NCBI GenBank assembly: GCA_964409645.1 | Contig: CAYPEK010000002.1 | Coordinates: 71,314-135,313, forward strand | DNA from: CAYPEK01 sp964409645 | Lineage (GTDB): Bacteria; UBP15; UBA6099 | Length of the DNA: 64,000 nt | Direction: 5' to 3' | In this document: piece by piece, positions 40,101 to 45,378 of the stretch | How the letters are laid out: the number at the start of each line of letters is the position of its first letter | Position numbering within the stretch: position 1 is the stretch's first letter | Notes under the pieces: model-generated | What the model was told of the DNA's origin: nothing | The model's database searches: none | The model's input: only the letters and a program-made list of their open reading frames with translations | Made by a program: the position numbers and the translations under genes

Positions 40101-43100
40101 CGGTCGATGTATTGGCGTTATTGCAAATGTCATTTGTATGGTCGTTCGAGTCGTCACAGTCCGCGTTGTTTCTGCAGGCTGTACATAGTGCGGAGGTTGT
40201 CCCGCCGCCTATGCAGAATTGGTTCACGCCGCAATCCGCATCGCTGATACAAGCAATCTGCACATGAGAGCAGATTGACTGAACAGTGCCGCCGTTACTG
40301 CACGAGTCCAGAGTGAGCGGATTACTATCGGCGCAGTCGGTGTCGTCTATGCATTGAATCAGCGTGTGAACGCATGCAGCTTGCGCCGTTCCGCCGTTAC
40401 TGCAAGTGTCTATAGTCAGCGGGTTGGTGTCGTCGCAGTCGGTGTCGGTGTTGCACGCGAGCGGGTCGTTCGAGCAGAACGCGTTTGCCGCGCCGGGATT
40501 GTTGCATTTGTCTAATGTCAACATATTGTTGTCGTTGCACTCGGAATCGTTGAAGCAGGCGATCTGATTGTGGGAACATGCGGCACTCACCGTTCCGCCG
40601 TTCGCGCATACGTCTTCAGTGTGTGTATCGCCGTCGTCACAGTCGGTGTTCGTATTGCATTCGATTACCGTGTTCACGCAATACGATGCGCCCGTGCCCG
40701 GATTCACGCACGTGTCGAGAGTGAGAGGTTCGGCGTCGTCGCAATCCGTATTCGAGGAACAGGTTATCTTCACATACGATATATTTAAAACTATCGTCTT
40801 TGTATTGCCCGCTGCGTCCTCTGCGACTATGGCGATAGCGTTCGCTCCTTCATCGAGCGAAAGATTATTGTACGTCCATACTCCGCCGGCAATCGCAGCG
40901 GCGTTCCCGTTCACTTCAACCGACACCACGCCGCTCGTTGCGTCGGACACGGTCCCGGCGAGATTGATCGTCGCGGCGTTCACTTCTTGTCCGTCCGTGT
41001 GACTCGTGACCGCTACTGACGGCGCGGTCATATCGATTGTGAAATTCACGCTCTTTTGCGCCGCGCTGTTATTCGATGTGTCTTTGCAGTCAATTGTGAC
41101 ATTGTGTTGTCCGTCGGCCGGCGAAAGCGGGCAATTCACGGAAACTGCTGTCACGAGGCATTGCGATGTTACGTCCGTGCCGTCGAGCTTCACTACAACC
41201 GTCGCGGGATTTACCGCCACATTGTCCGAAAGCTCCGCCTCGACAGTGACCGGAACCGCGTTGAATAATTCTCCGGGAGTCGGCGATTCGATATTAATCA
41301 CAGGCGCTTCCGTGTCGCCGCCGCCATTGTTTACTATCACCTTTATTCTGTCGCTGAGGGTGTTTCGTCCGCGATGTCCGGTCAGTCTCGCCTCAACCTT
41401 TATCTCGAGCTGTCCTTCGGAATAGCTTGTCGTATTCAGGCTGAAAGTATAAACGCCTTGCTTTTTGTGGACGTTAGCCCGCGCCACAACCTGACCGCCG
41501 GCGTATAGGACCAGCTCTCGCACGCTTCTGTTTCTTACCGAATATGTGACAATAACCGGAATTGTGCCGGATACCTCGTCGCCATCTTCCGGCGATGTTA
41601 TTTCAAGCTCTCGATCGGATGCCGATGCCGTATCCACCTTAAAATTAACGCTCTTTCCGGCGGCCCTGTTGTTCGACGTATCCTTGCAGTCGATTGTCAC
41701 CCGGTGGTGTCCGTCGTTCGGATTCAACAGACAGTTCACCGAAAGTGCGGTTACAGTGCACTGTGAAGTTACGTTTGCTCCGTCCAGCTTAACTATCACG
41801 GTCGCAGGATTCACCGCAACATTGTCCGACAACTCCGCCTCGACCAACATTGGCAAGGTATCGATTATTTCGCCGGGACTCGGTGATTCGATGTCGATAA
41901 CCGGCGGCTCTCGATCCGCGTGTATATTGTTCACAATAATTGTCACGCTGTCGGAGGAGGTATTGTGGTGATGTCCGCGTGTGTCCGCCTCGACCTTAAT
42001 CGTTATGGGGCCGTCGTTATAAGCAGCCGTGTCGATATAAAACGTGTGAACGCCGGATTTCTTCTGTAGTTTTTCCTGTCTCGCCTCGTGCCCGTTGACA
42101 TACAGTGTAAGAGAATGCACGTGGCCGCCTTCAACCGAATAATTCACAATGATCGGAATTATCCCGGAAACCTCTTCTCCCGCCTCGGGCGATTCTATTT
42201 CGACAACCGGACTGTGCGATCCCGCATCACCCACCATGAAATGCACGCTCTTCTGATCGGCGCTATTTCCGGATGTATCCTTGCAGTCGATAGTCAGATT
42301 GTGCGGGCCTTCATCCGGAGACAATACGCAGCTCACCGAAATATCTGTAACCACACACTGCGATGTTACATTCGTTCCGTCCAGTCTAACCGCCACCGAC
42401 GACGGATCTACCGCTGCATTGTCGGACAGTTCGGCTGCGACCGATATCGGAGTTTCTTCGAATATTTCACCGGGTGCCGGCGACTCGATTTCGATTCTTG
42501 GCCGTTCTCTGTCGGGACGTGTATTGTCTATATTCACATGGACGCTGTCGCTGACTGTGCCGCCGCCGTGTCCGTCCACTCTTGCCTCGACTTTTATTTC
42601 AAGCGGTCCGTTTGGAAAACCTTTTGTATTAAGATTGAAAGAATAAACGCCTGTTCTTTTATGAACATCAATCCTACCGACCTCCCGGCCCCCCGCATAC
42701 AAAACCAATGTATGAATATTTCCGGAATCAACTTCATAATCGACAACCACGGGAACTGTTCCTGAAATCTCTTCTCCTTCATCCGGTGATGCTATTTCCA
42801 CATCGGCGTTTTGACCTCCGCCCAATACGAAATTCACTCTTTTCTCCAACGCACTGTTATTCGATGTGTCTTTACAGCCGATCGTCACATAATGCGCTCC
42901 GGCGGTGGGCGACAACGAACAACTAACCGATATAGCCGTGATCGTGCATTGCGATGTAACATTGGCATTATCGAGCCGTACTTCCACACTCGACGGATTT
43001 ACAGCCACGTTGTCGGAAAGCTCCGCAAAAAATGACACCGGAGCGGAATCAATCGTTTCTCCTTGTTCGGGCGAAACAATATTAATCGTTGGCGCCACAA

Positions 43101-44061
43101 CATCTATGGGTATATATGTAATTGTCAAATTAAAAGTTTTTTCATTTCCGGCGGCATCGCTGGCGGCCACCGAAATTAAATTCGTTCCCTCATCCAGCAC
43201 GAAATTGTTCATCGACCAATTTCCGCCGTTCACTGCGGCCGTGGTTCCGTTCACCTCCACGGATGTCACGCCGCTCGTCGCGTCGCTCATTGTCCCGGCG
43301 AGATTTATCCTTTCAGTGTTCACGATCTGCCCGTTTGTATGACTTGTCACCGCCACGACAGGCGCGATCGTATCAATAGTGAAACTCACACTTTTCTGCG
43401 CTGCTGAATTGTCCGACGTGTCTTTGCAGTCGATTGTAAGTACATGCGTGCCCTCTGACGGATTCAGTGAGCAACTTACCGACACAGCCGTAACGCTGCA
43501 TTGCGAAGTCACTGCCGTTCCGTCCAGTTTCACGACAACCGACTCCGCGTTCACCGCGACATTGTCCGACAACTCGGCGGAAACCAACACCGGTTTCGAA
43601 GAAAGCATCTCGTTCGATGCCGGCGACTCTATCGATATTAAAGGTTGCACAATGTCATCTGGTATTCCTTCGATATTTACCGTCACCGTATCAGTCGAAC
43701 AATGCCCGCTGTTCTCATTCGCGGAACACGCTTGTACCTTTATCTCAAGCGGCCCGGCATTGTAGTTTGACGTGTTTAGATTGAAAGTGTATGCACCTTC
43801 TTTGAGATGCATATCGACTTGGGAGATAACATCACCAGCGGCGAATAATGTCAGCGAATGTACATGCCCGTTGTCAATCGAATACTGTGCCGCAACGGGT
43901 ATTGTCCCGGACACTTCTTCACCTACTCCCGGAGATGTTATTACAATCACAGGCATGTGAGCGGCGAAAAGAATCCCTCCGAACAGAAAAAAGCCGCTCA
44001 CGAGCAACAGGGCCAACACCAAGAAAAGCTTGCGCATTACCTTGCCATTCTGATTTCTCAT
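25168..44061 (-). CDS. Giant secreted modular repeat protein, about 6297 residues
   Basis: One uninterrupted frame; GGAG six bases before ATG 44061 favours that start over 44073. A signal peptide ends near LFAA (residue 34). Domain order (approximate residues): Ig-like modules A-B-C-B-A-B-A-B-A-B-C (35-1100); Cys-rich CTDC-like repeats (1101-2066); Ig-like modules (2070-2750); TIG/IPT domain (YPQRGGFGDAVTILGSG, 2750); ZU5-like strand (ASVVIPAGALPEDAVITV, 2860); second TIG (2970); propeller-like section (3065-3408); two more TIG (3416, 3503); seven Cys-paired Ig-like repeats (3808-4528, for example NPGDSVTLNC); five beta-helix modules each opening with a TSxADTGxxTLRSC-type motif (4531-6297). 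No LPxTG, PEP-CTERM or type IX C-terminal signal is visible. A surface adhesin or matrix role is inference. Confidence 0.9.
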   Translation of the reverse strand: MRNQNGKVMRKLFLVLALLLVSGFFLFGGILFAAHMPVIVITSPGVGEEVSGTIPVAAQYSIDNGHVHSLTLFAAGDVISQVDMHLKEGAYTFNLNTSNYNAGPLEIKVQACSANENSGHCSTDTVTVNIEGIPDDIVQPLISIESPASNEMLSSKPVLVSAELSDNVAVNAESVVVKLDGTAVTSQCSVTAVSVSCSLNPSEGTHVLTIDCKDTSDNSAAQKSVSFTIDTIAPVVAVTSHTNGQIVNTERINLAGTMSDATSGVTSVEVNGTTAAVNGGNWSMNNFVLDEGTNLISVAASDAAGNEKTFNLTITYIPIDVVAPTINIVSPEQGETIDSAPVSFFAELSDNVAVNPSSVEVRLDNANVTSQCTITAISVSCSLSPTAGAHYVTIGCKDTSNNSALEKRVNFVLGGGQNADVEIASPDEGEEISGTVPVVVDYEVDSGNIHTLVLYAGGREVGRIDVHKRTGVYSFNLNTKGFPNGPLEIKVEARVDGHGGGTVSDSVHVNIDNTRPDRERPRIEIESPAPGEIFEETPISVAAELSDNAAVDPSSVAVRLDGTNVTSQCVVTDISVSCVLSPDEGPHNLTIDCKDTSGNSADQKSVHFMVGDAGSHSPVVEIESPEAGEEVSGIIPIIVNYSVEGGHVHSLTLYVNGHEARQEKLQKKSGVHTFYIDTAAYNDGPITIKVEADTRGHHHNTSSDSVTIIVNNIHADREPPVIDIESPSPGEIIDTLPMLVEAELSDNVAVNPATVIVKLDGANVTSQCTVTALSVNCLLNPNDGHHRVTIDCKDTSNNRAAGKSVNFKVDTASASDRELEITSPEDGDEVSGTIPVIVTYSVRNRSVRELVLYAGGQVVARANVHKKQGVYTFSLNTTSYSEGQLEIKVEARLTGHRGRNTLSDRIKVIVNNGGGDTEAPVINIESPTPGELFNAVPVTVEAELSDNVAVNPATVVVKLDGTDVTSQCLVTAVSVNCPLSPADGQHNVTIDCKDTSNNSAAQKSVNFTIDMTAPSVAVTSHTDGQEVNAATINLAGTVSDATSGVVSVEVNGNAAAIAGGVWTYNNLSLDEGANAIAIVAEDAAGNTKTIVLNISYVKITCSSNTDCDDAEPLTLDTCVNPGTGASYCVNTVIECNTNTDCDDGDTHTEDVCANGGTVSAACSHNQIACFNDSECNDNNMLTLDKCNNPGAANAFCSNDPLACNTDTDCDDTNPLTIDTCSNGGTAQAACVHTLIQCIDDTDCADSNPLTLDSCSNGGTVQSICSHVQIACISDADCGVNQFCIGGGTTSALCTACRNNADCDDSNDHTNDICNNANTSTASCSHDTIRCLNDSECDDNDSLTIDSCENPGTVQSTCTNTQFACNSAADCDDGNTLTIDGCENPGTLQSSCTHTSITCNSDEDCAVDQFCIGGGTVSSVCTACRNNSDCNDNDDHTEDICTNANTASAVCEHNEIRCFGDSECNDDNPLTIDQCENPGTVQSTCTNTQFACNSAANCDDGDALTIDECIDPGTLQSSCTHTQITCNNNTDCAPPAEFCINGGTTNALCAACRNNSDCDDGDSHTEDVCNDGSTASATCTHNAIMCLNDEECDDSVPLTLDVCENPGTVQSTCTNTAFVCNTDANCDDGIALTIDKCVDPGTLQSSCTHIQIACNTDTDCTSPGRFCVDGGTTTAICSACLSSADCNDGNDHTEDTCINEGTASAACTNIAIACLNNTECDDSNPWTLDACNNPGTINSSCSNDPMQCIADTDCADTNPLTIDTCINVGTTSATCQHTLIACNTADDCDDQNPLTIDTCSDGGTTSSACAHTQIACNSDADCAAQGGFCVNGGTTSALCSLCRNNDDCDDGNAHTEDICSNESTAAAACSHNTIRCLNDGECNDGIPLTLDICENPGTVQSTCTNTAFVCNSAANCDDSNPLTLDTCENPGTLQSECAHTLIACNIDADCTAPAIFCVAGGTTSAVCTACRNNIDCDDDNSHTADICIDASASTAACSHENITCLNDTECDDSNPETTDTCLNPGTSQSSCNHEQCPYACTADTDCNDNNIQTTDTCVNPSTCSAQCSNIFVPLTLTLNSPADGLITNNASLTVNGIATPGVTVTVNGNAVAVASDGSFATTITLVEGANTITAEAIRGTETITKTASVTLDTQSPSVTSIEPHDGQMVGTPPAEIVVVATDNTGGSGLNVSATVITLDGENLTAVYDETTSTFRAAVSLSGSGSHTISVSTADLAGNAITRTAVFSIDVTPPAITFISHTDGQTVGENRPVITVKIEDTGFGVNWNDSSCVTTSGCTLVQTSGDNGQITFINPLHEGENIINIHAVDLSPTPNAAEATIRINVNSTPPAISGLAVTPNLISPNNEGSAGVKDSAHITASISDSDGYTWKVEIRNNSEAVKTYTGEDSAVDLIWDGTDESGDPLPDGVYSIVLSAMDKSQFNHYAEAITEVTIDNTSPTVDIESPLDGENIQGTSFPAVIDATDSSTVEAVKIYIDGEFSAEAALDTGTTWRTEIDAQSLSSGNHTIGAVAIDAAGNPSATQTHQFVLNMMPPATTINSPDAGSWQKTNFTINVTNADASGSGLNVCYYRVLSNGTQTLGWTAYGCSTNPSITVGADTSNNCRNEGLNTCQVDFYDINNAGSSSPIISRQFSIDWSVPTAAIVAPIAGSIIGGTSAAVTVRAIDSAGPERVDLYIEDALFASSSVDTGNGIFKFAYNPQTVSAGSHTFNAIAFDKAGTPSASASVQITISHEMPFINSVYPQRGGFGDAVTILGSGLCANPNENIVRFGGVQAEVISGDSFMVTARVPAPEPGSVSMTKESGGNVSTTAGALSGPVTIQCGASTGNSFPFELTDQSGEASVVIPAGALPEDAVITVRRMLPKDNPANIPGGYAFGGGAFFTKSMVFNSPVTITLTLEQELTPGQELPMFFLDSEEDNQKWTATDIKGTVTSDGKHLTAQVPKFSAWVSGIPPRFTTYVCGDPGDVIMVIGEGFDMDHPDNNLFTFPGSATPEKGINAKTFRDLQYVTVRVPDTATSGNLEATVNGVPLTNAVPFTIGSGNDYPTPLIYATLSGISSSGFFSVAAVPTTIGDIYAADTKNIYHITNPSTKTLVSTLPASRRRMLMDMDIPLSHPERLYLTSAPDFTSIPKYDDAFLAAGGDAPIYYVQNTSSFPSEPQPLYELPPITITTSTDVPIPWISQGVSVAPDSSPASIVGDLFTMDYAMPQIAPFNIGRVDINQSTGESVGVGQGFTNFNPGTFFVTDIAFSNNGNSLYGAIFSHTVTDDSELPCIMDNTTVGCGTIEKIDTTSSALSCIISDISTPTGIAVGPESSSDSVVKGNLFISSMGESSVYKAQLDPATGNAVGGWARYSCGVPAANRISFDHAGNAYITSSNPHANSGNIFKLLAPSQSITPSITSIGYPTQCPRDNIHIFGNNFLAAQGASYVAYRDGTDYIPITSEYIVNWSDTDIELKLPPALLSMTTKEIKVRVENQFSNAVVVNIDVPQITSITPAELYITDSTGVFNEVTISGTNFTSGSNDFISFPSVTPPNQFKYEKITPTDSRVNAWTSTEIRIKLFGSIFPAATPGATSGDISFCDDITPTHIDVKPVISIVSTFTPTIGKTCSISDTHEYAGTNYMFQVIGQAFTNGFDSISYENPVLYFGSYSAHDSSYDPDYSPGYAYNSISGLVPGIGYGLVPNIPYGRYEVKLSKDGFDSINTPADPILFEIFGVKPTDYAKTSPGIYNLIFNTSRADTKPIKINLNGADYNLTADSSSNATIPGVSIINGVNTYTASSDTECNGSVTGTFDPRPSIGSCTFTPSSANPGDSVTLNCVNAQDPFSKNLAVSFTDSDGIFTPSGTISLDSIGGNAFQKTLTLVKPLTAGSRTITINAINTEDIPAIPVTATLAINNVAPVFSLCTLNPDNGDPGASINADCYVDDDNGNSDVTEVRIISADNIFNTGASNNLTHGTDNHWYFTGMIVKAVKGKPYNITFSATDSKPTTVNSSAITFTVNNLPPVITTGSCGFGTTNANPGQFVVLTCNMTDPNGTSDITSANFVDTEGVFSTAGSTIPLSLISGTTWKTATLTIKNVTGKSYNFTVNASDGLLSDTEPASININNVPPTISCSNFSPVQGIPETTLVDLTCTVTDANGDTISTVYISKDNGVFTPPIAGADIQLNNTSVSTWSVTGLQIARTPHDAKTIAIYATDITSAINSTSKTFTVQNGPPDPPVCNFSSLSGIKGDVISVNCEADDKNTAADITRVYINDALGIFEHTGTQLDLTKSVDKWVNSTITVKILTAGEYAFSVVSSDGAFTNSSNYTFRTNNILPVFDTCTFTPNSALPGANINISCHVTDTDGGLTSAGSSVSIDATSVPFNSVTLTRTAASTNYSAYYTGTIAVKGVPAATYTVNFTAIDKDGGADHKGYTFTVINSSPVIGTCSPVTGDIHQQVTISCQISDINNDTLTVTLDDSANDIFAETNPITLNPDGLGNYTASVTVNEKQGDFTYIVNAIDIPGNQIAKQMQFKVDMCPGYSVTSNSDEQFAKYSLRMCIAKAGIASTPQTVTFNLPPASTFIEVASPITISGSTGMTIDGSISGSAGVIVRKKSGSCATGCDGIVLSSNGNTLKNLKISGFDYTGKAGIAVTGNNNTVIGNWIGTENGTDATPNYYGIALSGTAQNNTIGNNTANGVNAIVFNASHGVTIGSGASRAKINYNQIYGNGGLGIKLESGANGGIAAPAIRSLMNSATSGYLKALVNVPVCAAAPCTVEIYETGENSILEDPSGAGEGYKILISSQCSGTGNCVIDNIPIPNSTTKSITATVTDSTGNTSQFANNYGTNNCTVTSNADTGDWTLRSCIDTANTSAGTKIVFDPSVTQVNIQTALPYLTGDRTEIEGNTSGGDPATKIVGLGPDSSTTFYGLNIQSKDVKLSHLIILGFKVGLSTFGDTADNAIIEDNWIGTADGTSLPATALRVGNGIINGTNHSTTHDSANIIRRNVISGSTNVNLTLYNCAACTIADNMIGVNAAGTALLDATGSNACIYARGINTRDTISGNVIGGCTYGIYFESTSQSTISNNFIGISQAGADIHNKKGIFIYAQSSDNTISNNTIAYNDDDAGYGGGIYVYPNNNHTRITQNRIYENTGAGIVFGAYIPSPNDDIKPPVIDNIVKSGGNYTISYTIPENSRCTSAQTCTAELFLVDNTSSPTVSPDESKTGEAFRYVDHSLNLQCPAAPATCVLTFSVSEASLPTTSTAITMTLTDSEGNTSTFAQNHLIDDDCEVTSSADTGSGTLRSCIDMANTFPGTKIVFDPSVTQVNIQTALPYLTGDRTEIEGNTSGGDPATKIVGLGPDSSTTFYGLNIQSKDVKLSHLIILGFKVGLSTFGDTADNAIIEDNWIGTADGTSLPATALRVGNGIINGTNHSTTHDSANIIRRNVISGSTNVNLTLYNCAACTIADNMIGVNAAGTALLDATGSNACIYARGINTRDTISGNVIGGCTYGIYFESTSQSTISNNFIGISPAGADIHNKRGLFIYSQSSDNTISNNSIAYNNDATGFGGGIYVSANNNHNTFTKNRIYENTGAGIVFEAYNPSPNDGIQPPVIQTIFDNGNGLYTINVHFPDGIDCTSGSNGCKVELFIADGPHESPKILADSTGYGEGFLYVNHTPESELTSFCSLSSNCYLVINNVNLRQVSRYSSYLTATITDSAGNTSTYAANYEIPNVCPDLMVRSSADRGSETLRSCLATKDLLDNSAISFNDYPVGEVINLKTTLPSFTKSNITIDGGNKNIILDGSGITAIGGVGLNILTSNNVVKNLEFRNFPAVGIYIGNSGSTTTDNLVQNCKIHHNGSLSTAGGGISLFGSGVVRNTLSQNSIYENNGPGIKLSMSANASAPPPVIETVTKGTDGKYLIKVDIPLQDNCMNGPKGLCKVEIFAANDPTSNVVLDPTGSGEGYMYVTSYTTLSNCDSTYCYMYISSVDVSSINKYSTHITATVTDSYGNTSPYAANFALPYHCPDNKVTSSSDTTESGTLRSCMYSGSLANGNSIDFSALAVGTVISIQTALPIFDKSSITIDGGSGRNIVLDGTLYTASGGAGLRINTSSNVVKNLEIRNFPAAGIAMGNSGSTTTDNLVQSCKIHHNGALTTAGGGVTLYGAGVVRNKITQNSIYENNGPGIKLSSGANGSLSAPTIVSITKTATNYVITASVASTATCSAALPCKVEFFLADDTSIPVAADTTSGEGYKYLDYLSFTTAGVSLTKNILISSVSSTSHTLSATLTDGNGNTSPFAVNMTLP
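27560..28145 (-). repeat. 586-bp perfect direct repeat, copy in beta-helix module 3
   Basis: Base-for-base identical to 28874-29459 at an offset of 1314 bp, an exact multiple of three (438 codons). Recognisable but diverged homology extends on both sides, to about 27244 and 28200. Confidence 0.95.
28874..29459 (-). repeat. 586-bp perfect direct repeat, copy in beta-helix module 2
   Basis: Partner of 27560-28145. Flanking homology extends to about 28558 and 29514. It encodes the helix rungs with GNTSGGDPATKIVGLG and NNFIG-type turns. Confidence 0.95.
37863..40761 (-). repeat. Tandem Cys-rich CTDC-like repeats, about 30 units
   Basis: I count about 24 long units (around 34 residues, for example CNTDTDCDDTNPLTIDTCSN then GGT..AxCxH) and 6 short units (around 25 residues, CxxDxDC..xFCxxGGTTxAxC). 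They form a higher-order pattern of one short unit plus three long units, repeated about six times with one insertion. The pattern resembles the Dictyostelium CTDC repeat, except that the first cysteine of CTxDxC is replaced (LTxDxC or HTxDxC). Confidence 0.85.
40780..43960 (-). repeat. N-terminal Ig-like A/B/C module array
   Basis: Four A modules (opening like EIxSPxxGEEVSGTIPVxV), five B modules (IESPxPGE ... AELSDNVAVNP ... VTSQC ... TIDCKDTS) and two C modules (VAVTSHTxGQ ... DAAGN). The A-B pair recurs with a period of about 190-200 residues. Each B module has three conserved cysteines. Confidence 0.85.
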
Positions 44062-44560
44062 AGATAACTCCATCTGATTTTTAGGTTTATTAATTAATAA
44101 TGTTCATGGCCTGAACCGGCCAATTTCATACAATTTTTAACGAAATGATCTATTTAATTCAGGGGAATATTACATCATGAACTAAGAAATGGTCAATAAA
44201 AGATTTTATAAAATTGCCGCTTAAAAACAAGCAAACTATTGTTTTTGTTTGCGCTTTTTTCGAGCGCTGTTTGTTTTTGTCGAAAATATCCTTTGTGTTG
44301 TTAGTTGGTATTTACGATCTGTAAATCTAAGTGTGGTATTTCAGCAACTAATTAAGGTGGTACAGAAATTTATAAGGATAATAATATATATGTTTAAGAC
44401 TATGGTGTTAATATGTAAATTAGGCTTGTTCTGACCGAAGGATTCCATTCTAAAATTCTAGTAAAACAATCAATTAAGTAATATATTTTGCGACTGCTTG
44501 CAAAAATATGTTGGATATGCAATAATAAATGTTGTAATAACAACAATTAAGGAGGGCGAT
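44062..44560. other. AT-rich divergent intergenic region
   Basis: About 500 bases between the giant gene (minus) and the TIM-barrel gene (plus). It is strongly AT-rich, must hold both promoters, and shows no convincing gene. The only longer frame (44249-44434) has no ribosome binding site and low-complexity hydrophobic content. I could not pick a confident -35/-10 pair or operator. Confidence 0.6.
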
Positions 44561-45223
44561 ATGGACTTTATCTTCATGCTTACGCGAAACGATATGACGG
44601 TTGAGGACTGCCTCGATGTGTTCGATCTGATAGTGCCGACAGGTGTAAAACACATAGGATGCAAGGATGTGGGAACGGACAAAGAGACGCTGCGCGAGCT
44701 GATACGGAGGATCAAGGCGGCGGGATGCATCAGCTATCTCGAAGTGGTGAGCACGAGCGCGGAGGCATGTCTGAACTCTGCGCGTGTGGCGGCGGAAATC
44801 GGTGTGGAGCGGCTTCTTGGAGGTACGGATGCAGAGGGGATTCTGAAGGTGCTGGAAGGTACCGGTGTCAAATATTATCCGTTCCCGGGAAAGCCCGTGG
44901 GGCACCCCACGAAACTCGGTGGGAGTCCGGCGGATGTTGCGGCGGACTGTGCGCGTTTCGAAAAACTCGGTTGCGCGGGTGTGGACCTGCTTGCGTACAG
45001 AGCGACCGATGCGGATCCGCTCGATCTCGTGCGTGCGGCGCGGAAGTCGATGAGCGGCTATTTGGTTTGCGCGGGCAGTGTGGATTCTCCGGAGCGGATC
45101 AAAGCGTTGAGCGACGCCGGCGCGGACGCTTTCACGATCGGTTCTGCCGTGTTCGACGGCTCGTTCAGCAAACGCAAGGGCTCGACTGTATCGCAGCTAA
45201 AAGACGTGCTTGCGGCATGCTGA
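44561..45223 (+). CDS. TIM-barrel aldolase-like protein
   Basis: AGGAGG nine bases before ATG 44561 fixes the start; length 220 residues. The sequence alternates strands and helices as in a (beta/alpha)8 barrel, with IVPTGVKHIGCKDVG, YLEVVSTSAEAC, ERLLGGTDAEGI and a C-terminal phosphate-binding-like VCAGSVDSPERIKALSDAGA followed by FTIGSAVF. This resembles HisA/KDPG-aldolase-type barrels that bind phosphorylated sugars. The Lys in GCKDVG could be a Schiff-base lysine (inference). It is the first gene of a plus-strand cluster with an FGGY kinase, a glycerol-1-phosphate dehydrogenase-like enzyme and a DeoR regulator, which supports a sugar-phosphate substrate. Confidence 0.6.
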   Translation: MDFIFMLTRNDMTVEDCLDVFDLIVPTGVKHIGCKDVGTDKETLRELIRRIKAAGCISYLEVVSTSAEACLNSARVAAEIGVERLLGGTDAEGILKVLEGTGVKYYPFPGKPVGHPTKLGGSPADVAADCARFEKLGCAGVDLLAYRATDADPLDLVRAARKSMSGYLVCAGSVDSPERIKALSDAGADAFTIGSAVFDGSFSKRKGSTVSQLKDVLAAC

Positions 45224-45275
45224 AAAAACAGCAGTGAACAACCGTGGAAAAGAAAAGGGAAGAGTTTTCTGAACT

Positions 45276-45366
45276 ACTGATGAACACAGATAAACACAGA
45301 GGTAGATTCGGTCTCACCGTAAAAAGCGGAGTCTTCTCTGAACTCTCTGTGCCGCTGCGTTTAATT
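45276..45366. repeat. Dispersed intergenic repeat with imperfect inverted arms, copy 1
   Basis: The left arm carries GAACACAGATAAACACAGAG and the right arm TCTCTGAACTCTCTGTGC to GCGTTTA. The same two arms occur at 48352-48419. It lies just before the FGGY kinase start. Confidence 0.7.
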
Positions 45367-45378
45367 TAGAGGTATTCA

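Noticed and set aside
37863..40761. CRISPR-like regular spacing of short DNA repeats
   Set aside because: The repeats are degenerate, keep codon phase throughout and encode a Cys-rich protein array; no cas gene is near.
44249..44434. 61-codon hydrophobic plus-strand frame upstream of the TIM-barrel gene
   Set aside because: No ribosome binding site, AT-driven composition and no recognisable features.
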